Origin: Mastigamoeba balamuthi
Taxonomy: Eukaryota > Evosea > Mastigamoebida > Mastigamoebidae
Direction of reading: 5' to 3'
Assembly (NCBI GenBank): GCA_902651635.1
Contig: CACRSC010000022.1
Coordinates: 77,807-141,806, forward strand
Length of the DNA stretch: 64,000 bases
The notes beneath the pieces were generated by a model. That model had not been told where the DNA came from. It did no database searches and saw only the letters and a list, made by a program, of their open reading frames with translations. A program made the position numbers and the translations under genes. Positions 29,456 through 38,391 of the stretch are shown in pieces. How positions within the stretch are numbered: position 1 is the stretch's first letter; each line of letters begins with the position of its first letter.

Positions 29456-31918
29456 TCAGCACGTGGGGGAGAGCTGCGGTGCAATACCTCTGTGTGCGGT
29501 CGTGGAGCGGTTGGTGCTTGCTTCTCCACAGGCCGCAGCAACTCCCTGTCGAACGGGGCCGCCGCCTTCACCTCGGCGCCTCCCCGGCTCTCCTGCAGCG
29601 GACGCTTGAGCGAACAGTGTGCGCAAGGCAGCGGGGGCTTCGAGCGGGCGCACCAGGACGCGCTTCTGCTGCTCGAGCTTGAGGCGCCCCTGCGTGAGCT
29701 CCTCGAGGTGCTGCGAGAGCTCCAGCGACATGCGCAGCTGCTCCTTCTCGTGCTCGTACGCAGGCTCCTCCCCCAGCACGGGGCTGTCGCTCCCGTCTGT
29801 CATCGGCGTGACCGGCCTCGCAGAGACGGGCCTCCTGGCGCGCGGGGCCTTGCGGGCCTTGGCCTCGTCCGCGTGCCTCGACCGCTCCTGCTGGATCCTT
29901 TGCTGCACCCACCGCTGCACGTCGCACTGCTGCGTGCTGGGGCGCGGTGGCGGTGGCGGCCTGGCTGCAGCGGCCGACGTCAGAGCCGCCGCCCGTCGTC
30001 GCAGCACAGAGACCTCGGAGCGTAGCGTCTCCTCCGAGGCCAGCAGTGCGGTCACACGGCGCTCGAGCTCGGTGCACTGTACGGGCGACGTTTCAGTGGG
30101 ACCGCTGGCGTGAGTCGTCTGTACCCGGTTGCGCAGTGCATTGGCCTCCCGACTCAGCCGCGAGTTCTCTCGTCTCGCGTTGTCGATTGTCGTTTTGTCC
30201 GCCGCTTCCTTGTTTGCGAGCGCGTTTAGTGTTTTGCCTTTGAGATAAGTGCGTAAATCGCACTCGCAGACGCAGCTGCTCGCAGTCGGCGTGCAGCCGA
30301 ACAAAGTCATTGAGCTTGCCCTCGATCTCGTCCATAGTCGTTGTGTACTGGAGTGGATCAGTTATGTTGTGTACAGTTGATTTTGTGAGCACGCACTTCG
30401 TTTTTCAGTCGGTGGAGGTATTGCCGCAGGTTCGTGTTCTCCGTACGCAGAGAGGAGCCGTCCTGCTGGGCGTCCACGAGCTTGCTCTTGAGCGCCTCGC
30501 ACGCCGCCTTGTTCTCGGCATCGTTTCTGCTAGCCTGCGAGAGCTGCTCCCTCAGCGACGTGAGCTCCGACTCCCTCTGCGCTGCCTGCCGCTGCGCCTC
30601 CGACACTGCAGTCTCGGCAGCAGCGACCTTCTCTCGGAGCTCCGAGACCGTCTTCTCCAGCTGAGCTGCAGTCGCCTGGGAAGCCTCTTTGTCCTTCCTA
30701 GACTGCTCTGCGGCCTCCTGGGCTTCCTGGGCTTCGGCCTTGGCGGATTCCACCTGCAGTGGGCAACAGCGAAATGAATCGTGGGCAGCACGGGCAGCTG
30801 ACACACCGCAAGTCGCAGGTCGGAGTTCTCCTTTGTGAGGGCCTCGACCTTTCCCAACGACTCCTCCACGTAGTCGAGCAGCATCTGCAGCGCGTCGGCG
30901 TTGGGGGGGTTGCGACGGCGTCGTGCGCAGTGCACTCGTTACGCACAGACTTCTCTTGGTCGTGGAAGTCCGCGTCCGCGCCTCTCGCGGAGCTGCCGCC
31001 GAGCCACTGGTCGCTGCTGCGGCGCAGGCTGCCGGACCTCTCGTCTCGCTCGGGCACCCCGGCAAACGCCACTCGCTTGGCGGGCTTGCCCGGCGAGAAC
31101 GGGGCCCTGCGGCCCTGGCGGGCCTCGTTGACGAGGGTGTGCTCCAGCTGCGCGGCGTAGTCGTCCGCCTCCTTGGACCGCTTGGCGTGGTCGTCGAGCG
31201 CCGACTGCAGCCGCGCGCACTTGCTCATGTACGCCTGCAGCTCCTTGTCCTTGGACTCCACGTTGGCCCTCAGCTCCCGCACTGCCTTGTTGTACTCCGA
31301 GAGCCTGTCGCACGCCGCCCTGCGGCCGCCAGAGAGGCGTCAGGGAGGTGGAGACGTGGAGACGTGCGCAGCGCAGCGAGGAGCCCACCTGTAGGAAGAC
31401 TCGAGCTTCTCGAGCCTCTGGCCCTGGTCCCTGAGCTCCACGCGGTACCTGCCCTCCTGCGTAGACTGCGCTGCCGGGCGCAGCGGCGACATCGGCGGCA
31501 GCGGAGCCCCGCCAGGCCTCCCCAGGTCGCACTGGGGACAGACGCCGGGGTCAGGGAGAGGCAGCGGGGGAGCGTGGGGTGCTGCGCCGAGGGCACCTCG
31601 TTGAGGGGCAGGCGCTGCGTGGGGTCGAGTTCCAGCAGACGCTTCTCGCACAGGGCCCTGTAGCGCGCCTCCCGCATGAGCTCCTGCGCCTGGGCCTGCG
31701 TAGCCGAGAGGCGCTCAGTGCCTGCAGCGAAAACCGAAACACGAGAGGACTCACCTGCAGGTGGCCGGCCTGCTCCCGGACCTTGTCTGCGAGACTGAGG
31801 GGTTGGGGCGGGGGGCAAGGCGTTTCAGACGGGTTCGCAACGCGATTCGGGGAGGGCACCTGTCCGCAAAGCTCTTTGCCGCTGCGAGCTGGTCTCGCAG
31901 GTCGTCGCAGCTCTCCAT
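29456..31918 (-). CDS. Long coiled-coil protein, function unknown
   Basis: Nine exons fit on the minus strand: 31918-31860, 31794-31755, 31713-31597, 31531-31389, 31319-30947, 30884-30807, 30753-30397, 30347-30264 and 30208-29456. They give about 667 residues, or 651 if a further 48-base in-frame intron (GTACAG...GTACAG, about 30110) is spliced. Long heptad-rich segments are clear, such as the Glu/Ala/Gln/Lys-rich region from 30753 to 30400. A basic, Pro/Arg-rich segment near the C-terminus (KAPRARRPVSARP) precedes another coil. No enzymatic domain is seen. It could be a cytoskeletal, centrosomal or tether protein. The start MESCDDLRDQL shares a short head-to-head promoter with the gene at 32042. 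Confidence 0.75.
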
Positions 31919-32041
31919 CGCCGTCGAGGGGCCACGCGGTGGTTTTTGGCGCGCTCAGCGAAAATCTTGCAGGATATTTGAGAAGAAATCCCAGATCTCT
32001 TCCGAAATATCCCGACAGCTGTATTTTTGAAAAACCTATTT
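31919..32041. promoter_or_regulatory. Compact bidirectional promoter (123 bases)
   Basis: Only 123 bases separate the divergent ATGs at 31918 (minus) and 32042 (plus). It contains GGATATTTGAG and CCGAAATATCCCG words related to those at other starts, and a TATTTTTG box close to the plus-strand start. Joint regulation of the two genes is an inference. Confidence 0.5.
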
Positions 32042-33180
32042 ATGGAGGGCTTGCGATGGGGTTCGCTCAGCCTCGCGAGAACCGAGGCCGCTCTCCGCGA
32101 GGACAACGCTGCCATCGACAGGTACCGCCAGGCCATGGCTGCCAACGATCGCTCGCGCGCTCTGGCGCTGCGCGTGGCCCTCGAGAGCCGCATCTCCGAG
32201 CTCCACACGTTTTTCATGCGGCACAGCCACGGTGGGTCCCCAGCATCGGTCACCATCGCTTCTCGCCTGAGTGCGTGCCGCGCGTGCAGACGAGCGCGCA
32301 CTGGCCCTGGAGCACGAGAGATTCCGTCTGCGGAAGATTCTGCGGGGAGAATCCGAATCCTCGCCCGTCGTCTGCGTCAACTGCGTGCGGCACTACTCGC
32401 CAAAGCCCAAGCCGCTCAGCCCGCGGAGGCCCGAGCCCCGCAGCCCCGTCGCCGCGGCACCTCCCACGCCGTCGCCGCCGCCTCCGCAGCCTCCCGCGCC
32501 CTCAGAGGAGGCCGTTCCGCAGGTTTCCGAAGTGCCCTCGGAGGAAATCGACATCAGCATCGACGACGGCGAGCTGCAGCCCCAGGCAGACCTCCTGGCG
32601 GTGCCCGAGCCGCCGCGAGAGGCACCCCCGGCACCGACCCCGCGCGACGAGAAGCCGCAGCCCTCGCCCCCGTCGCCGACGCCGTCGCCCGAGCCGCCGA
32701 GTCCGCAGGCCCGCAGCCCGCTGCCCGCGATGTACGACTGGGAGCACCGAGCGAGCCCGCAGCGCTCGCAGCGGGCCGCGCAGGCGCTGGACGACGGCCT
32801 GGAGCCCGTCCGCATCGTGCTGGCGTGGGACGAGGTCCGGGAGCTGCACAGGTTGCAGAGCCTGGTGGGCCACGCGAACATGTCGCCGCCGGGGGGCGTC
32901 CAGCGGTGCTTCCTGCTCGCCCGCACCGGCAGGCTCTCGTACGGCGGCGTCGACCCCCCGCGCGAGCGGCCCAGGAGCTCGCCGCCCGCCGCCGTCGCGG
33001 TGAGCACGCCGTACGTGGACAGGGATGTCATCGAGAAGGCCATGTCCCGTGACATCTCCGCCCAGGTTCGCACGCACCCCCCATACCTCCCCGGGGATGG
33101 CCCTCCCTGACGCTGCGACCCCCTCGCAGACGCGGTACCAGAAGCGCCTCTCTGACGGAAACCCGTTCTGCTGTCAGTGA
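32042..33180 (+). CDS. Proline-rich protein with N-terminal helical segment, function unknown
   Basis: Three exons: 32042-32231, 32290-33065 and 33130-33180, giving 338 residues. The first 90 residues are helical and charged (EAALREDNAAIDRYRQAM), followed by a short CVNC element near residue 90. Residues 95-215 are rich in Pro, Ser and Glu and are probably disordered, with an acidic EEIDISIDDGE island. The C-terminal 110 residues contain VRIVLAWDEVRELHRLQ and end NPFCCQ. I recognise no family. Shares a bidirectional promoter with the coiled-coil gene at 31918. Confidence 0.72.
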
Positions 33181-33317
33181 GACCAAAGGGGAATCGAGGG
33201 GTGAATCGAGGGGTAATGGCCTGAGTGTAGGTAGAGATAGCACTTTCTGGTCCGACCGCGATCCAAAACCAATTGTTCCTCGCGAGGCAGAGGCGCCTCT
33301 GTGCCACCCCATTTCCC

Positions 33318-33397
33318 GATATGATGCCACGATCTGCGATATCGGCAGATATTCGGCCAGTATCTTCTTTCACAAGCTGGTATCGTATCTGCGGGAT
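33318..33397 (+). promoter_or_regulatory. Promoter-like cluster of GATATC words
   Basis: CCGATATGATG, GCGATATCGGCAGATATTCGG and GGTATCGTATCTGCGGGAT are packed into the 80 bases before the ATG at 33398. This is one of the densest such clusters in the window. Confidence 0.4.
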
Positions 33398-33757
33398 ATG
33401 TCGTGGATGTCGGTGGTCGGCCGCGAGGCGAAGAGCGTGGAGCCCTCTGTCGGCGTGGAGGCTGTGCGGGCCAGGCTGGCCTCCTCCATGGACGGCGGCG
33501 CCGCCACCGCCGCCAGCGGGGCCTCGGGCGCGCAGGCCGAGGGCGTCGCGTCGATCAACGCCACCGCCGCCTGGGTCGCCAAGCAGATGAAGGAGCGCGA
33601 GGCAGACTTCACCCGCCAGACCACCCTCACGTGCGCGCCCACCCGAGATCCGATCGGAACCGCCCTGGTGCTGCGCGAGATTCGGCCAAAAGATGGGGAT
33701 GGAATTACTCCCTCCGGCAGTGGTTTTCTCTTTCGCCCTCTGCGGCGGTTGTTGTGA
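33398..33757 (+). CDS. Small hypothetical protein
   Basis: A 119-codon frame starting MSWMSVVGREAKS right after a promoter-like cluster. The first 80 residues are Ala/Gly/Glu-rich and helical; the last 35 look less like coding sequence, so a splice near CAPTR cannot be excluded. No recognisable domain. Kept because of its position behind the clustered upstream motif and its codon bias. Confidence 0.4.
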   Translation: MSWMSVVGREAKSVEPSVGVEAVRARLASSMDGGAATAASGASGAQAEGVASINATAAWVAKQMKEREADFTRQTTLTCAPTRDPIGTALVLREIRPKDGDGITPSGSGFLFRPLRRLL

Positions 33758-33875
33758 CTCGGCTTTCGTGCGAGTTCCGTTGTGGTTGATGAGACTCCTT
33801 TCTGCGCCCTCTTCGCACATATTAATGCTCCTTCACGTCATTCAATCGATTTCGTTCCATCAAATTTGGTAATTA

Positions 33876-36365
33876 ATGATTGGGATTCAATGTTATAACG
33901 CAAACCGGACGCCACTACGCAGAGTGTTCTGCGCGACGTGGAACGTGAACGGGCAGAAGCCGGGCATGGACCTGACGGCGTGGCTGAACCCCGAGGGCGC
34001 AGCGCCGTGCGACGTGTACTGCATCGGGTTCCAGGAGCTGGACCTGAGCCTCACCGCCGCCCTCGGCCCCGGCGAGACGGCCCTCGCGGCCCCCTGGGAG
34101 GCCTCGCTCAGCCACCACCTCGGCCGCATCGGCAAGTACACGCTGGTGCGCGTGCCCCCGCCTCCCTGTGAGGCCCAGCCCGCTCACTGTGTCTCTTGGC
34201 TGCGTGTGGTGGTGCGCAGGTCTCGCAGATGCAGCTGGGCGGCGTCTTCCTCTGCGTGTACGTCAGGGCCGAGTACGTGCCGCCGCCGGGAAGCCCCGCG
34301 CGCGAGGGCGTGTTCGTCACTGACGTGCAGACAGGGCTCGCGGCGACAGGCATAATGGGTGTAATGGTACGCATGCATGATGCGGGCACTCGAATCCCGC
34401 TCACTCTTTTTTTTGTATTAACGACATCGAACACGCATAGGCGAACAAGGGTGGGGTCGCTGTGCGCTTCAAGCTCGCCGACAGCTCGTTCTGCGTGGTC
34501 AACTGCCACCTGAACGCGCACAGCCACAACGTGCTGCGGCGCAACCAGGACTACCACGACATCGAGACCAGCATCGCGTTCGCGGGCGACGAGGGCCCCT
34601 ACGGCGTGGCGGACCACGACTACCTGTTCTGGATCGGCGACCTCAACTACCGCCTCGACCTCGAGGACGCCGACGCCCGTGCGCAGGTCGCTGCCGGCGC
34701 CTACGACTCGCTGCTCGCGCACGACCAGCTGCGCGCGCAGATCGCCAGCGGGGCCGCGTTCGCGGGCTTCAGCGAGGCCCCGATCGCCTTTGCGCCGACG
34801 TACAAGTACGACAAGGACAGCGACGTCTACGACTCGAGCGACAAGGGCCGCACGCCCGCGTGGTGCGACCGCGTGCTGTGGAGGTGCGCAGAGGACGACG
34901 GCTGCAGCGTGCAGGCGTCGGGGTACGGCCGCGTGGAGCTGCGCGAGTCGGACCACCGCCCCGTGCACGCGCGCTTCGCCATCGCCGTGCGCGTCGTCCA
35001 GCTCGACAAGCGCGCGCGCATCTACTCAGAGCTGCTCAAGCGCCTCGACACGCTCGAGAACAAGTGCATGCCCGAGGTCCAGCTGAGCGCCAACACGCTC
35101 GACTTTGGCGAGGTGCGCTTCCTGCGCGCGGCCGAGCGCTCTATCGAGCTTAGGAACACGGGCGAGGTGCTGGCGCGCTGGAGCTTCATCCCCAAGAACG
35201 CCGAGCGCGTCGTCTGCAAGCCGTGGATGCGGGTCGCGCCGGCCAGCGGCATCCTGATGCCCGGCGAGAAGGCGGAGATCAAGATCCACATCGACGTCGA
35301 CGCCCGCTCGGCCCAAGGTATCGCACACTCACACGCACCAGCATCTCTTCCGCTGCACCTCCTCCGAGACTGAAGACGTGTGCCAGCGCTCAACACGGGG
35401 GCTGACAAGATCGACGACATCCTCATCCTCAACCTCAAGAACGGCCGCGACTTCTTCGTACGCCTACCTAAGTCGGTTTATGTGGCTTCATCCGCTGGCC
35501 GCTTTATACTATTTTCTTTGTATCATTCTATGCGTGAAGCGTCCCGCGAGCACTGGCCCCGGGTGATTATGCCACTGTGGACCATCGCTGCCGGGCTTCC
35601 TCGAACGAAAGGGGGAGCTCCGCTTTGAAGGGTAGTTGCGCGCGCAGTCTTATCTGACCCCTTGCACACGGCAGGTCGCGGTGGGAGGGAAGTTCATGAA
35701 GTCGTGCTTCGGCATGCCGCTCGAGGCTCTGTACCTCTACCCCGGGCCCGTCAGGACGACCCCTGCTGTCACCGAGCGCGAGATGGACGCGCAGCAGCTG
35801 CCCAAGGAGCTGTGGCGCATGGTCGACTGGCTCTACTGCAACGGCATGGCCGACCCCGAGCTGTTCGCCCAGAGCGGCTCGCTGGGCCTGGAGCAGCTGC
35901 GCGAGTGCCTCGACACTGGCGACCAGTTCCCCGCGGACACCAACGTGCACTCGATGGTCTCGACGCTGCTGCTGTGGCTCGAGAGCCTGCCCGAGCCCGT
36001 CGTGCCCACACGCGTCTACGGGCAGTGCGTCGACGCCAGCGCATCGCACCAGCAGTGCAGGAACCTCGTCAGCACGCACCTGAGCCCCATCAGCTTCGAC
36101 GTCTTCTACTACGTCGTCGCCTTCCTCCAGCAGGTGCTGGTGCTCAGCGACCAGAACAACGTCACCGCCGAGCGTCTGGGTCCGTCCCACCCCTCTGCTG
36201 CGGCGCCTCACGCTGACTCCGCGCTCAGCGCTGTTGTTCTGCAACGTCCTGCTGCGCGCCCCTGGCACTGCGCAGGCGGCGGAGACCCCCGCGCTGATCA
36301 AGAAGAAGGCCACGTTCGTGTTCCACTTCCTGGTGGACGGAAAGCGCCTCCCCAGCTTCGTGTGA
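33876..36365 (+). CDS. OCRL/INPP5B-like inositol polyphosphate 5-phosphatase with ASH and RhoGAP-like domains
   Basis: Six exons: 33876-34151, 34220-34366, 34441-35317, 35387-35457, 35675-36179 and 36229-36365, giving 670 residues. The 5-phosphatase domain (about 1-380) has FCATWNVNGQ, FQELDLS, WIGDLNYRL, PAWCDRVLW and SDHRPV, so catalysis on PI(4,5)P2-type lipids is expected. An ASH domain follows (about 390-490: LDFGEVRFLR, ALNTGADKIDDIL), then a RhoGAP-like domain to the end. As in human OCRL the RhoGAP lacks the arginine finger (LFAQSG where active GAPs have FRxSG). It therefore probably binds Rab or Rho proteins without GAP activity. The N-terminal PH domain of animal OCRL is absent. It likely acts on endosome, Golgi or phagosome membranes. 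Parts of exon 5 are duplicated at 42.55 and 47.16 kb. Confidence 0.92.
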
Positions 36366-37508
36366 CACGCAGGAGCAAACACCGTCCAAGTGAAACATGC
36401 ACCGTATTTGAACCGCCGTCATTCCAGGGCCTGCGTCTATCAGACCGCCACTGGGTGAGAGGAGTCAGCAATGGCGGGCCCAACCGCATCCTCGTCGACC
36501 GCCTGCGCCTGCGCCTCCGCGCGCGCGGTCGCATTAAAATCCGCAACCGCGGAACTAAGTTCGATGAAAATCGATCAAGCCGCGACCCATAATGCATTTT
36601 CCGCGGGGTCATCCGCGGGATCTCTGGGGCGCCTCCCCGACCAGTGTCCAGTGGGCGCTCGACCGGTGCTCTTCGCCGAGTGATACCGGGATGAACAGTG
36701 CTCGCCACGCCTCCTCCCTACCCCCGTCCCGTGGAAAAGTAGTGTTTAAGACACTAAAGATGGTCCTGCCTACGGGGCCAGTCACTCGTTCCCCCGCTCC
36801 TCCGGGCTTTCCGCCGCGGTGCCGCGTGGCTGTGGCTCCGCAGCCCGAGGGTCCCCACCTCTGCCGTGGCCGCGCGGCGTTGGCGATGCAGCCCGGGGGC
36901 CTCTCCCTTCCCGTGTGTGCCCGTGTCCGCCGTGCAGTTCGTTGTCAGTCTCCCTCTGTTGCGTGCCGTGTCGCCCCTCTGTACCGCGTCGCGTCGTGTG
37001 CTTCCCGGTGCTCCTATCCCACATTTTTGTTGCTCGCGTTGGCGGGGTCCTCACTCGTCGAGCACAGCCCCCGTGGGACAACTGCATGTGGGGTGGCAAG
37101 CCGTCGTGGTCATTCTCCCTGCATGGATTGAGGCCACCACCAAGAAGCGGAGCCCCGAGCGCAGGTCTGTCGTTACCTCGGGTTTGTGACGTGTAAATCA
37201 ATACTGCCCAGCGAGAAATATCGATGCAAAACGGAGGATGCAATGACAGCTGTGACTCACTCCAGGGATTTTTGCTCACATACAACCAAAGTGTGTGCAG
37301 TGAAGAATAATGAGAGCTCCTCTCAACTCGCGAAACTCAAGTTGCTATCCTACTCTCTTTCAAAACTGTGCGATGGCGACCAACACAAAAACGAAAGCGG
37401 TTGACCTGGTTTTGTGTTCTGTTTTTGGTGACTGATGACAAACCCACTATTTATGGGTATTGCGTCCCGTGGTGAAGATTTTTTTCGCAATCGTGGCGAA
37501 AACTAAAA
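36366..37508. other. Spacer with R1 copy 1
   Basis: No gene is supported. About half is occupied by the R1 repeat (36583-37100). The last 100 bases before 37509 are AT-rich for this genome. Confidence 0.5.
36583..37100 (+). repeat. Dispersed repeat R1, copy 1
   Basis: Starts with the hallmark CGACCCATAATGCATTTTCC and contains CTCTTCGCCGAGTGATACCG, CCCCACCTCTGCCGTGGCC and, near its end, GGTGCTCCTATCCCACATTT. The reverse strand of that last part reads KMWDRSTGKHTT, like the end of a WD40 repeat. Further copies lie at 43738-44280 (minus), 45398-45850 (plus), 48050-48500 (minus) and, diverged, 53360-53790. It has no protein of its own that I can recognise, and I could not assign it to a transposon class. 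Confidence 0.8.
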
Positions 37509-37871
37509 ATGGCCGAGCCGTTGAGTGCCCCGGGCATCTGGAGGGCTCTTGAGTACTCCATCACCCGTGATGTCCTCGAGGAGATCGTGGCCTACGTCCA
37601 CAGCAAGAAGCTGCACCTCTGGGCTGAGAATCCGCCCCACAGCTTCATCCGCAAGAGCGTTTATATGGCTATTTACAATGACAAGTACAACTTGGCATAC
37701 AAGAAGCTCCACGACCAGATCATGGACTGGATGCCTCTTGATCCAAAGACGCTCAGTCACAACATGCACAAGATCCACAACGTCCTCGCGGAGTGGGGCA
37801 AAAGCCACATCACTCTCCAGACATTTGAGCAGCACCAAGTTAACCATGTCAAGCAATGTAGCAGCGCGTAG
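37509..37871 (+). CDS. Small ORF, weakly transposase-like, running into palindromic array 1
   Basis: 120 codons starting MAEPLSAPGIWRALEYS. Its C-terminal half (DPKTLSHNMHKIHNVLAEWG) has a flavour of DDE-transposase N-terminal regions, but I cannot name a family. Codon use is less GC-biased than in surrounding host genes. The final codons and the stop lie inside the GTAGC palindrome that begins at about 37857, so the ORF may be cut short by it or may belong to the same element. Also possible: a host gene truncated by insertion. Confidence 0.5.
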   Translation: MAEPLSAPGIWRALEYSITRDVLEEIVAYVHSKKLHLWAENPPHSFIRKSVYMAIYNDKYNLAYKKLHDQIMDWMPLDPKTLSHNMHKIHNVLAEWGKSHITLQTFEQHQVNHVKQCSSA

Positions 37872-38245
37872 CAGACCCTGCCGCAGTGATGCATAGCACA
37901 ATGAATGAACTACGTGGTGTAGCAGAGGGTCCGCCACATGACGCTACGCATGGTTCTGCTATGTGCCACTACACATGATGCCACTACGTGCCACTACAGT
38001 AGCACTGCATAGTGGCATGTAGTGGCACGTAGCAGCATCATGTGTAGCGGCACATAGCAGAACCATGCATAGCAGCATGCAGCAGACCCTCTGCTATGCC
38101 ACGTAGTTCATTCATTGCACTACGCACCGCTGCGGCAGGGTCTGCTATGCACTGCTACATATGGAGATGCTACGCGCTGCTACACATATATGCGCTACGC
38201 GCCGCTACACATAAATACACTACGCACCGCTACATAATTAGGCAG
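37857..38245. repeat. Palindromic GTAGC-rich array 1
   Basis: A large imperfect inverted repeat: the left arm at about 37857-37998 pairs with the right arm at about 38013-38155, roughly 140 bases each at about 90 percent match by eye, around a short spacer. Words such as GTAGCAG, CTGCTATG and ACTACGTG recur throughout. The right side continues as three to four short tandem units of the form CTACGC(A/G)C(C/T)GCTACA (38160-38245). It lies 3' of the minus-strand gene ending at 38392. A related array is at 39840-40205. Confidence 0.85.
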
Positions 38246-38391
38246 CTCTCACCTACTCACAGAAACCTACACTGAAATCAATTGTTAACTGTCATCAAAA
38301 GGGCAGGCAGGTCATGTTATCTCTTTTGGGGGAGAGGAGCCCAGCCAGGGTAGCAGAAAACGTTCAAGTGAGAGGAGTAGAGAGAGAGGGA

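Noticed and set aside
36583-37100. R1 as a solo LTR of a retroelement
   Set aside because: No TG/CA ends, primer-binding site, polypurine tract or reverse-transcriptase sequence could be seen, and copies differ in their ends. It is left unclassified.
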